A DNA stretch of 64,000 nucleotides, from NCBI RefSeq assembly GCF_051014445.1, contig NC_135147.1:23881979-23945978 (forward strand), read 5' to 3'. Shown here one piece after another: positions 50,301 to 62,079 of the stretch. A program made the position numbers and the translations under genes. The DNA comes from Colletes latitarsis. Taxonomy: Eukaryota; Arthropoda; Insecta; Hymenoptera; Colletidae. Position 1 is the stretch's first letter. The number at the start of each line of letters is the position of its first letter. The notes below the pieces were generated by a model. That model worked only from the letters and a program-made list of their open reading frames with translations, was not told where the DNA came from and did no database searches.

Positions 50301-53300
50301 CAAGTGTGATGTGGTTGCGTGATTCGCTTCGGTATGCGGTTTCTCGCGCAAATATCGAAGAACACGCGTTATTTATGCCATGTAAATGTAACGTTAATTA
50401 AAGCCGCGCACGGCTTTATTCGAAATTTGTGTTTGCGCGATTGCTTTTTACGTTCGCTGTAAATGGCGCCGCGTGTTTCTCGGTCGAAGGGATCGACGTT
50501 CGAAAGAATGGCCGGGCAAAAGGAGAAGTCCGCGATAATTCAGCTTCATTCCGCTTGGAAAGCGTCGTAATCCAGCGGCACGTGGGAAATTCCAAACGAC
50601 GTCGTTAGAGAAATGCGACATACTTATTCACGAGACGTCGGCGACTTTCTGTACTTAAGTTCTTGCTTCGTTACATCCACTTTACGGTTTTCTTTTCTTT
50701 CGGCTGGGGAAAATAATGGCGCAAATGGCGTGGCAATTAATTTGGGACCGTTTCGCGCATTCCTGCTATTGGAAGATATAATTAGAGTCCGCGTACGAGC
50801 TTCTGCATTGCGTTATTTCAACCCCTTCTTAACGCGTGGTGATAATTACGACAGCGGTTCGTGTAAAAGAATCGAGAACAATCGCGTTTATCGTTTGTTT
50901 GGGACTCTATTTGAAATAATGGAAAAATCACGACTGTTGCGTACCTTTTAAGTCCCCGAGAGGCCCTGTTTTGATACGTTGAGGGTGAAACGTTTAATTC
51001 GAATAGTTTCTCGGGGCACTGCGGCTACCGGGCGTAACGTTGAACGGCGTTTTCGATGCCAGAAGTCTCTCCTTAACAGGCATTAATCAGCCCGATTACG
51101 AAGCCTCCCGCGGTCGCGACACGACGTTAAGTACTCCTCCGGTCGAAGCATGGCGGTCGTGTACCGACTTCATTCGAAATCTAATCGTACGCCGCTCGGT
51201 CGGGGGAAATTTATCGCGATCTTCGATGCGGCGGTACCGAGGCAACACGTTGACTCACGGGACCCAGGGACTGAATCCATTACGTTTTTACGACGTTTTA
51301 CACACGTGGTTGACAACGACAGGAAGAAGAGGGAGAGTGAGAGAGAAAGAGGAGGGAGGGAGTAGACCAGCGCGGTTCGTTATATACTCCACGCACGAAT
51401 ACATATTTCACGATTTCGTAGTGCTCCTGGAGAATGTTATCTCGGGATTTATGAAATAACGTGTACACGGCTCGTTCAACGACGGCGTTGTACCATAGAT
51501 TCAATCTAATATCGCTGTCAAGGTGAACGATTATGTAACTCGGGCGGCGCAATAGCGTTTTTAGCGGCACGGTTCGTGGACAGTCCTCTTCCTCCTCCTC
51601 TTTTCTACTCTGTAATTGATTTCGAATCGCTTATGCGCGACGGCTAGATGACAAGATTAAATTGGTGGCTTTGCGCAACTTTGTTTTCGTTCGAAATACT
51701 GTCGAAAGGCGGGTAGGAACAAAATTGAGTGGAAACTTTTTATTAGATCTGAACACAATGTTTTAAGACGATGGAGAATATCACAAAATTCCTCCTGCGA
51801 AGACAAATGGAAAAGTCCTTTGCCATTTTGCAATCTGAAGCACCATTTCCAAGATGTAAGCATTTAAAGTTTCTATACACGAGAACGGACGCTAGTTTCT
51901 CGGGCTTAAGTATGCGCATGCGCCGCACGATCAGCTGACTGAAAATATCAATGGCGGGTGTGGGAGTGATATCAGTAAACTTTAACCCCTTATATCTTGA
52001 AAACGAAACCTCCGATTTTGAAATGGTAAATGACTTTTCGATTTCTTTTCGCACGAGTTATTACTTCCCAGAGTTTATCTCGCAAAACGTAGATTTTAGA
52101 AAGCAATGGAAATGGTTAGGAAATGCGGTTTCCAAGTTGTTACGCTTATTTCAAAGTGAAATAATCGTCCGTCTCGATGCTACCATCGATAAATTGCTAA
52201 CGTTATCCAACGATCAATCGGGACTTACCTTCTGGTTACGGCTCGCGCACGAAGCGACCGGGGATAAAATAATAAGGAATTCCGGGCAAAAAATTCGAGT
52301 ACAATGAAGCTCGTATCCGCGAAGAAAAGAAACGGACGAAGAAGGAGGGTGAAACGAAGCTCCATACGGGAGCAGCGCGGAAAGAAATTACCGCCGCGCA
52401 GCCGCAATAACAGAAATGGCGACAGGTGTTCCCCTGCCTCGGCGAGATGGCCAGCTACGCTCGGCCGATATAACAAGGATTCAACTAAGGATCGCAAAAA
52501 CTCACGGCGATCGTGTACCGGCGCTGTGGACGAGAGGGGAAGCCTTCGACGCGGTGGGGGGAGGGGTGGATGTACGCAACAATGAACGGTCAACGGCGTG
52601 GCTAGGTTGCGAGACGTACACCGAGGAACACTGGTCTTGTAGAGAAACGAAAGAAAGGCCCTTAACGATTCCGCGTATCTTTGAGCGCGCAGCTGCGTAT
52701 TCCAACGACGTGATCGGCAATAATCGCGCGCATAGGCGTGCTCGTGCGTTGAAGAAACGACGGGGACGAGCAGCGGTCTTGTATCCGTTCGCGGAGTCGG
52801 CCCCGTTCGACCGACAGACACGTCTGGTGGCTGCCGTCCGACCTGGAATAGTCTCTCACGGGGCGCAGGCCAGCAGGCCAATTAACTGTTATTATCAGCC
52901 AGTTCTTGCGTGTAAACAGTACCGGGGGCCTAGCCTGCGAGCAGAATCCGCGGCATTCGCTTCCGATCTGTTCGAAACCGAACCCGCGCGGCGCGCGTCG
53001 ATTTCAATGGATCGATCGACTCCTCTTCCAAACGTCCTTTTATGAATTTTTGCAGCTATTGTTATTTTTATGAAACGATCAACCTTTTTATTTAAGTGCT
53101 CCGAATCGAAACTTCTATTGCAAAACAGATTAGCATTATGGTGAACCGTATTTCCATTGGTTGTAAAGTTGTTTTTAACCGTTTGACGATTTGCATAAAA
53201 TGTCGTACGAGCGTATAATGCACGCGCTGCGAACGAAATTTCGCCGATGTTATTAAAAAGGTTCCTTGTATAATGAAAGTGGCACACCTATGATAAATTA

Positions 53301-56300
53301 CTGTTATTAGTTATATCCATGCGTTTACGCTCCGTGACTTCCTGTCGCTATTTCGAGTCGCCGGTAATCATGAAAATACCCATGTGATTGTTCGCGATAC
53401 CTTTTTTTCTTTATCGGACATCACGAATATGCCCGGGGACTCAGCGAGGTACATGGAATTGCTCGCAACGTTTACGGTTGTTGACGATCGTATCATTATA
53501 TCTCCGTCGATTATTTCTCTTTTTTCTAAACGCACTTGGCATTTCACTTGCACTTTACTCGTACTCTTCGTTTACTGGCACCGATCTGCGCAGCTTTCAG
53601 GATTCGAAAGCTAACGAAGTCTGATTATGAAATTACGAAATTTTAGAAGCCTGAGACCTTCGAGTTCTGAAACACTTAACTTGTGCTCGAAACTCCGGAG
53701 TGGTTGGACTCGAAGTGGGACATTGTCCAGGAAATTTTCAAGAGGTCCGGCAAAAATGACCGTCTCGAAATTTCCGAAGATCGCAACGGTCATCCGTGGC
53801 CATTCGTTGAACGTTTATTATTACTTAACCGTCATCAATCACAATTCGTGTAGCAAGAAACAAGCAATATTGTTGACACTCGTGCATTGCGATATTATTC
53901 ATATAATTATCACGTGTCCTGAGAATCCAACCGATGTGTACAGAGCAATAAATCATTTTTTTACAATATCCCCGCGTTGCGTTCGCTACCGCGGCGAACG
54001 TAACGGACAAAAATCTCTCCGCCGCCATTATCTTTGATTGATATCTCCAAACAGCTCTCGCTGCGTTTCTTGCTACCATTATTCCGTTCCCATTATACAC
54101 TACTCAGAACGGTTAAGAGAACGCTTTTTCCTAGGGAAAAAGTAATAACCTTCTCTTCTAATCCTTTCAAGCGATCATCACTTTCATTGGTTTCGTAAAC
54201 CGCGCGTTTTAATCAATAGCAACTCCCTTTTGCCGCTTCAAATCCGTTGAACTATAAAACTTCGAGAAACAATCACCGCCTTATGGTTCTAAATCATTAA
54301 TAAAATATGCCTCGACGCGTTGACTGTCATGGTGGTCACTGGTAATAGGTGCTTCGAACTTGCAATGTATCTTTATAACGCTTGCGATAAACGAGACCTT
54401 GAGAGTAAGAGTGGACTAACCCTGCAAGCCATCGACTTGAGTAATAGCACGATTCTCGAACGGCTTAACTCTTTGCATTAATCAATTGCAACATTTACAT
54501 TAACATTAGCGGTAACTTTTCTTGTTTTTATTTTTAAAAACATAATTATACGGACACAAAAATATTTCAAAACATATACGTACGCCTCGAGCTCATTTTA
54601 CACGGTTGGTTAAACACGTTTTACATACTCCAACACGGTGCGCAAAAACGCTAAAAACGTTAATTATCAAAAGTGAAACAATTCTGTTGAAAAATTTCTT
54701 CTGGATCGATTAAACTTGTTTGGAAGGACAACGTTTCGAAATAATAATTCGGAGTTTATTTCAAAGAGAAAGAATTGTCGAGGTAGCGTGAGTGAGCCCG
54801 ATGGCGGACGAAAGGGCCGAAAATCTCGCGTCGCAAAGTTGGAAGTCGACTCGATTCTATTAGGTAATCTTCGCTGGTTACTTCGATAATGAATAGCACG
54901 ATCGCCGACCGAGCCTTCCCACCGTGCGGAGTATAGGATACGCGAAATCCGGCGAGTCATCGTACGCGGCAAAATTGTCTTCTTCTTCTTCTTCTTCGCC
55001 CCGCGTGCGAGGCTCAAGAGTGGCTGGGCTGGAACGAATGGACGGTTGAGAACGTACCGTTCGCTTCTCGCGAACGAAAGAATGCCAGCGTTCGATGGGG
55101 ATTCTCGTCGGATGGAAAATTCAGCCGTTACCTCGATCCTCCGCAACGAACAAACATCTCGTACTTCGAAAATTCCATCCACTAGATAGCTCTAAGAATC
55201 GCGCGCTCCTCAGAGCATCAAGAACGGAATTTCTTGACTATTATTATTTTAAATTGCAGTCACAAACATCGTTTGTACGATTAAACTTCATTAGATCTGA
55301 AGTTTGCAAACATTTTATCGTAGCTGTTGATTCGTGGACTAGATATACAATATTGAGAGTGCATAATCTGCGATATGAGAGAAATTCCTGAATGATACGA
55401 TCTTCTCGAACGAGCAATTTAACAGCGATTCGACTAGAAATTAGCAAAAGTCTTCGCAGGCATCGCGAGAGAAGCCTTAAAAGGAGTAACGAGCCTGGGG
55501 TAAAAAAGAAACGCGTGGAATAAAAGTTTCCACGAAACGATCGATTTCCTGTACGGTCGAGCGAACGGTGCTTGAAAATTCCAAAAGGTGAATTACAGGC
55601 CATCGGACTCGCAGCTCGTAATAAAGACAAACCGGAGGGGTGGGTCGACGCCGCGTACGCAACGACGTAAAAGCCATCGTATTATCATAAATTATATCAT
55701 CGTTTGGGAAGGATGGCGCGGTGGCTGGCAGCGAAATCGACTGTAATAATTCCACGGGGATTTGGCTGTAACGCCGGGGCCCCCGTAAGATTCTTAGGGG
55801 AACCGCTTATGCGCTTCGGACTCCTCATTGTGGAGCAGGGCCACGCAAATAACGGGCTTTCGTCCGGCGGAGTTTCACTTTTCAGCGACAGGTATACCAT
55901 TGTGAGGTTAAAAACCTGCGGCCGAGTGACAGTAAAAATCTTTTCAGGCTTCTCCGGGCCCAGGAGTGGCCGTTCGGGAAGGATATATATATCACCCCGG
56001 GCGATAAAGTATTGGAATTCGTTTAGGGCTGCCGAGGCATCAAACCCCGCCGTGAATTTACGAAAGTATCGTGCACGGATGCTGGATAATTTCCTCCTTT
56101 CAACCTAGAATTTCTCATATTCTCTTGCATTTTATTTATTTTCTATATTTCTCGTACGATTTTGCCTGCTCGAAGTTTCGAAACCACTGGTCTACGAAAT
56201 TGTTTATTTCATATTCGGTATGTATTTCTTTATTCTGTTACGTTTATTTTCTCGTTACGTGGGCAACGATCTAATAAATTCCGATCGTTGGAGCTTTTGA

Positions 56301-57134
56301 TTAACGTGATTAACGACGCGGAGGACTTACGCGTCCACGCCCCCTTCGATTTCGACAATTCGGGGAATGCAATCATACTTCACGGCCGCGGCGTTTCGCG
56401 CGGGTCATCGGTTGACCTTCCTCCGTTTCTCTTTCTTTCGCCCGCCTCTACCCGCGGCAGGGTACCACCCGTTGCGCGAAATAACGAGAATGGCGGACCC
56501 GTAAGATTATTGCCAGTTGCGTTGTTCCGGGCGTGGAACTTCTGGAACGACCCTGAGACGCCAAGGACCGAGTGATGGACGAGTCTGCGCGGCCCGAAAG
56601 ATCGAGGATCGGCTGTCAATCTTTCGGCCCGCGAGCGAAAAGCAGTCGAAGAACAAAGATACGTTCTTTCCACGTTTTCTTTTCTTTCTATTTTTCCATC
56701 GACGCTGCCCACGGCTCATTCGCGCCCGATCCGTTCGCGTTCGTTCTCCGTTTCGATTTTCGACTTGGCGTTCGCGCACGTCACGCTTTTGTCCCGAAAA
56801 TTCGCTCGTCTCGACAAGCACCGTGCCCGAGGAGTCGCTAATTCGTGCGTCACGAGGTGAATGACACTTCTGCAAACGGTCGCGAGAATATTCGAGGAAA
56901 GTGTCGTGACTTCCGAGGCGATTGGTGGCTCAAATATTTGACCAAGCTCTCGGTGGAATTTTGATCTCGACAAACCACACGGAAAGATCTTCATTTCTTT
57001 CCACTAAAATAAGCAACCAAACTTTAGGAACGTACTCTATTAAGATGGTAACAAAGTACTAGACATTCGTCTAAAGTTGCATGATTTGCCACACAAAATT
57101 CTGAAGCGTACTGAAATGAAAAAGGTTGACTAAC
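47314..57134 (-). other. grh: grh intron between first coding exon and main N-terminal exon
   Basis: About 9.8 kb bounded by GTTAGT (57129-57134) and ...ttctgtcttag (ending 47314) on the minus strand. It is mostly AT-rich with no ORF that looks conserved. It contains a CpG-rich patch at about 52300-52980, a tacaggatgttcc motif near 47887 resembling one end of a TIR element, and a (CT)n-like tract near 51590. Large first introns of developmental transcription factors often hold enhancers, but nothing in the bases proves one here. Confidence 0.6.
52300..52985. other. CpG-rich patch inside grh intron 1
   Basis: Frames of about 210 codons stay open on both strands over the same bases, without domains. 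It may be an intronic promoter or enhancer island; coding is unlikely. Confidence 0.35.
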
Positions 57135-57197
57135 CGGTGACAGGGCCTCCTGCATGTGCAGGGGTGCGTTGTCGGCCTCGTCGGTGCAAGTCGACAT
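57135..57197 (-). CDS. grh: grainyhead, first coding exon (initiator Met)
   Basis: Minus-strand ATG at 57197 opens 21 codons beginning MSTCTDEADNAPLHMQEALSP, then a plausible donor CCG|GTTAGT. The 63-bp length gives phase 0, which matches the phase-0 acceptor of the exon at 47313, so the proteins join as ...MQEALSP-VQEGPVSP.... Upstream in the same frame there is no ATG before an in-frame TAG (57318-57320), which supports this start if the transcript extends that far. The N-terminal MST also recalls fly Grh, a weak clue. The donor has T at +3, weaker than consensus. The exon is assigned by compatible phase, order and strand; I cannot confirm transcription. It could instead be one of several alternative first exons, since grh genes of other insects use alternative 5' and internal exons. 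Confidence 0.62.
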
Positions 57198-57361
57198 TCT
57201 CCCGCGCTGTCTTCCGGTTCTCTTTCCTCGTCGTATCGTGACGTCCTTGTAGGATCCTTGTTGTCTCAATATCGCACCCCTTCTTCCTCGTCCTCCCGAC
57301 GATCTCGTCCAGGGTCCCTATCTGGTCGGACTAACTCTCGACTACGTCTACGCGAAAGATT
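57198..57361 (-). other. grh: probable grh 5' untranslated sequence of the first coding exon
   Basis: Directly upstream of the proposed ATG the minus strand is purine-rich (GAGGAAAGAG, GAGGAAGAAGG) and holds an in-frame TAG at 57318-57320. A plausible acceptor, gctaccccaattgcctag, ends at 57362, which would make 57361 the first base of this exon and leave earlier 5' UTR exons further upstream. If that acceptor is not used, this could simply be continuous leader near a transcription start. Confidence 0.35.
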
Positions 57362-60300
57362 CTAGGCAATTGGGGTAGCGTATCACAGGCTGCTGAGCAT
57401 TGTATGGCACGTCGTTAAGGGAAGAAGAGGAGCAGTGGAGGACCTGCGAAGCAAACGAAAACGATCCATAACGCTCCAATAACCTAACGAATCTATTTTT
57501 AATAACGCATACAGTAGGATACAATATAATATGGCTCCCTTCAGGAAATTATAAATAATTGTATTAGTATATTTATATTATGGTCGAAGATAGTGCAAAA
57601 ATCCGACGAACGACTTCCTACTAAAGTAAACACGGAAGTAATTTTATCATTGGTCGGTTTCGAGTATCGCGACAGTCCGTAGTCCGAGGATTCAACTATC
57701 GCTCTACCGTCAAATGTCGCTAGACATTAGCACTGTTTCTGCTAATTGTGTTCGCAAACAAGAGGCAGGCTTGGAACGAGATAGCGTTAGAATGGGTGGT
57801 TGACATTTCCTATTTTTACGCGGAAGTTTTCGCGTTGAAGGTCACTCGAAGGTCAACGTATCATACATAATTGCACTTCTTCCTTTAAACCAAATTTATT
57901 AACTCTGAACAAGCAATGTATTCCAGAGATATTCCAAAGGAGATGAAACAAGAAAAATATTTACATCCACAAATTCTGTTCGAGGACGTAAATGGGGGAA
58001 CAACTGGATGTCTATACATCCTACCTGACTCGAGACTGAGTAACTCGAGAACTTGGTGTAACTCGAACCTCGAATACCCCAGTGATCCTCCCCCTCTGAC
58101 GTACTTCAAGGTTATCGAAATCAGTGAAGTCTTTCGTGCGTGAAAGTGAATGATAAATAATAATTTCTTTTTGCCAGTTTTATACTCTACGAACCAGGGT
58201 CGTCGAAGGTCGAACAGTCAAGTAGAAGCTTATGCACAAAAAAATGACTTTGAAATCTGTTTGATACTTTAACCTTATATAAGAACGCAAGGCCCACAAA
58301 TAGAAGAATGTTGTATTTTTGATGAATCACCGTATTCGTCAATATAGTATTTCTCATCGATGGGGCTACAGACAAAAAATGGAACGCAGACTCTTCGATG
58401 CAAAACGAAAGGATTAAAGGCATCCAGCGTTTGCCCAAAGCTATTGCAACCGCAAAAAGTTGACACAGGCTATAAAATTTGTTTGAAATAACCGATAAAT
58501 ACGAATTCCCCCGTAGCAATGGCTATCGTCGCGAAGACCATAAGCAGCGTTAGGTCTCCGGAGAGATCCAAGCGCGACAAGCAAGCCGGAAAGAGGAATC
58601 TCGGTGGCTTCGCGCGGTTCGATGACGCAACGGCGCGGATCGTTGGGGACCAGCTGGTCGTTCCATTCATTTCAAGCGGACAAGCACGTCAAACTGGAAA
58701 CGGTTTCGCGGTCGCGGCTCTGATAGACAGGTGGTAATAAACCGGCGTCGAAGACAGAACGGACAGGCGAGCGAGAGTGAAAAGCCGGCGAAACAAGGAG
58801 ACACGCGTACGCCTAAACGCCGCAAGGGAGGAAGCCGTTGAACCGGACAGCGAGGCGCGGCGGATCGAGGAGGAAGAAGAAGTCGGCCGAAACAGGAAGC
58901 TCGCGGGAGCCGCATTTTTGCGATTCAGGTTGACGTCCCGGAAGAACGAGATCGCCAAACGGAATCAGGAAGGCCATCGTGGGGTAGGGGCGGTTGCCGG
59001 TGTCTCGCGGATCGGGAGGACGCCCGGCGGAGCCAGAATAGCAGGTTCGACTCCAGGTTGATTCAGTTATCACGTGGCTGGCCAGGAATCCGTGGCCGAA
59101 ACCAGTCGGACACCACGAATTCTACGTCTTCGGGTCGTCCAGGTGGATAGTTAGCGAAAACCAGTTGGGTTCCACTCTTCTCCCGACTCGTTCATCTCCT
59201 CCTACTACGGCGTGGACTGGAGGTCGAGGGAGGGCGAGACGCGTAAAACTGGAATTCAACCGACGGAGCTACCGGCTGACGGATAGACAGGTGTAATAAT
59301 AGACGCAACGAGGAAGCCGTGCACGAGACACGGAGGAACGGTCGCGTGCGCCGGACGGTCCCGGCGTGGTTTCCGTCGCGTTTTCCGCAACACGCGTGGG
59401 CTCGGGGGAGAAGTCCGGAGGCCTTCTCCGTGGATCGCGAGGAAGAACAAGACGAACCGGACCCGGCCACACGGGGAGAAGAGAGAAGCCGAACAGGGTG
59501 GCGGGAAGTAGGTAGGTAGGTGCCTACCTACTACGCGGAAGAAGGAGATTGGGGCGACTGGAGAGAAGGAGTAGGTACACGAGGCCGGTATACAACCGCG
59601 GACCGGAGACGAGAAGCCAGAGGAGCAGGTTCGGCCGGTCTAACCTGATTCTCAAAGGGAACCCTGCATCAGATTGGACCCACCTCCGTGGGTCCGTTTG
59701 TATTTCAAGTACCTGTACTCCCTCGCCTCGCGTCAGTGGACGATGCCTCTGGAGACGGAGGACTCTCTCGGCCAGTCTGCCGAAGAGGAAGATTCGAATG
59801 ATCGCCGAATATTCCTCGACGAGCATGTCGGCCGGCAGGTGTCTAGTGGCGGGCCTGATCGCCGTTTTGTGATCGTTTAGAGTGGTTCGGACAGTGACTA
59901 TCGACGGATCGGTTGTGAGAAACGTCGGGACGACGAGTCGTCCCGTTCGACCCGGAGGATCTTTTGCTACCTGAGAGTTCCGAGCTTTATGGAGGCGGTG
60001 TCCTCCGCTCAGTGTTTCGGGAGTGAGAATCAGTGGCGAGTTTCGGTTGTGGGAAAGATCCTCTGGCCGTGGCTACGTGGGCAGAGCGATTAGCGCGACT
60101 CTCTGCCGCTAAGAGGAAAGAGAGAGAGGAGGAGGAGGAACGGGGACAGACGGTGTATCGGCTACGCGGACCGTTCGAGAATGTTCTCCGAATGCCTGTC
60201 GTTCCTCGACGTTACATAAAACCGGGGAACGCGTTCGGGGCGACGCGCTCCATTAAGGGGGATCATAAACCTGGGCCAATTATACTCGCGGGGCTTCCAT

Positions 60301-60890
60301 TCACTTCGAACGCGACGCATGTATGCTAATCAGCGCCGATTTAGACGCGAACGCGCGACAGTCTGGCGGAATACGGTGTCGCGTTGTTTATTCGACTCGG
60401 GAGTATTCGATTTCAGAGATCGAAGACTCCAGGAGGCGAGCAATAGACAGGAACCCTCGATCGCGATCCGTTTGACGCGAGGCTCGCCCGTTGATATCGA
60501 TGACTTTTAAATATGCGTTACAAACCACGATGTTCCGAACAACTTTTCCCTTTGGAAATATTGCAAGTCGAGTTTAGCTCCCGGGATGCAAACAATAAAC
60601 TATGGCTACTATTCTAATGTATTCTGTACGTCCACGCTCGCAGGAGTTTACTATACTATTACTATAAACACAGTTGTAAACACCTACGTACTACGGGTGG
60701 TCTTAAAAATCAAACTTTATTGTAAGTATGCGTACTGAAAGTACACTGGTTGCCAGCTGCTGCATTATATTTATAACTGAATGTTTCTGTAGCTAAAGTC
60801 GAGATGCAATTTTTCACAGGAAAAAGTTTTTAAAAATCATCGAAATCGACAGCGAGTATCGTCGAATAATCGTATTTCGTTGGATTGGAA
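57362..60890. other. upstream flank with CpG-rich segment at about 58.5-60.3 kb
   Basis: 57362-58500 is AT-rich and featureless apart from a donor-less ORF. 58.5-60.3 kb is CpG-rich and includes an inverted repeat gtaggtagg-tg-cctacctac at 59512-59531. No conserved protein seen. It could contain non-coding 5' exons or regulatory DNA of grh. Confidence 0.4.
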
Positions 60891-60892
60891 TA

Positions 60893-62030
60893 AAATGACG
60901 AAGATTGAGGACACCGCAAGCGGGAAAATTGCATAGGCTAACTAATCCGCGGGAACCTCGACTGCATGTTCGTTTTCCATAATTGCAATCCATCGGACTC
61001 AGATATAATGTGAAGATTAAGGACGTTCCAAGTCGACTCGAAGATTCCAGTAGCCGATTAATACGCGTAATCCTCGATTCCTTTCCATTGGTCTTCGGTA
61101 ATTATGTTGAATCAAATTCAGATAAAATGGCATTGATCGATGGTTCGTTTCGAATCGTTTCAAGAATATCACGATACGATGCGTGCGTTGCAAAGATGGT
61201 CCAATCATCGTGTTATTCTTAATTCGAAAGAAATGGTATTCGAGGCCACGTTTCGAGTCGACTCGAGAATCCCAAGAGATGGTTAATCCATACGAGTATG
61301 AATTGCATTCTATTCGTCGCCAAGATGTTTCTATAGTCACAATTCAAAGAAAAATGGTAAAAATTGTGTCCAAAGATTGTTTCGACGAAATGGTAAACAT
61401 CAAGGACGTCTCAAATCATCTCGAGAATTCTAAGAAACTAACTAATGGGCCTGAATCTCCGTTTTGTTCTTTGATAATTATGTTCCATCAGAATCGGGTA
61501 ACATAGTAAAGATTGTCTCTATAATTGGATTCATCTGGATCTATACAGATTCGAGAATCCAAATTTAGACAAAACGACACAGATTGAATCACAGTTTGAT
61601 TCGACTGCAGAAAATTTCTGTTTAACCCTAGGAGGGTTTGTTTGGATTCAGACAGAATGGTAAATATTGACACATTCCAAGCCGACTTAAGAATTCCAGG
61701 GAACCAATTCCTCTAAGTCACCATTGCATTCTGTTTGTTTTTAATAACCTTTGTATTCATACAATATGGCGAAGATCGAATCTATGGATTATTTCAACGG
61801 AGAGACTCATCAACAACATCTTCCGTTGTATCATATCGATCAGATTCAAATGAAATGGTTCTAGCTACTGATATTCTTCTATACTCGAAGAAAAGTAAGT
61901 TTCAAATCAACTAGAGAATCGCAAAATGATAAAGATTGCAACTGATTCTTCGACGATCCCTTCGTACTCAAACAAAATGGTAAACATCGAGTCTATGGCT
62001 CGAGTCGACTCATCTTCCATCGCGTATGCG
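60893..62030 (+). repeat. degenerate tandem array of ~100-130-bp units
   Basis: Roughly ten variants of an aaaatggtaaagattga-type start recur (for example near 60893, 61005, 61122, 61350, 61389, 61505, 61654, 61765, 61924 and 61974). They are often followed by gacg...caagtcgactcgagaattcc and an aactaat segment, then tgcattc and a gattcaga piece. Units are strongly diverged and unequal in length. Small open frames within it are not conserved between units, so it reads as non-coding satellite-like DNA. Confidence 0.55.
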
Positions 62031-62079
62031 ACCATATTCTTCGGTTTCGCGGTGAATTCCAAAAATAATAAAGCTCGAG

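Noticed and set aside
52225..53045. 218- and 209-codon overlapping frames inside grh intron 1
   Set aside because: Same pattern: both strands open in GC-rich DNA, no recognisable protein or splice framing.
57135..57269. Longer N-terminus for grh starting at 57269
   Set aside because: It would need a TTG start; the first ATG in frame is at 57197 and an in-frame TAG lies at 57318-57320.
60983..61506. Open frames of 79 and 107 codons within the 60.9-62.0 kb array
   Set aside because: They run through unequal degenerate repeat units in different frames, so they are not a conserved repeat protein.
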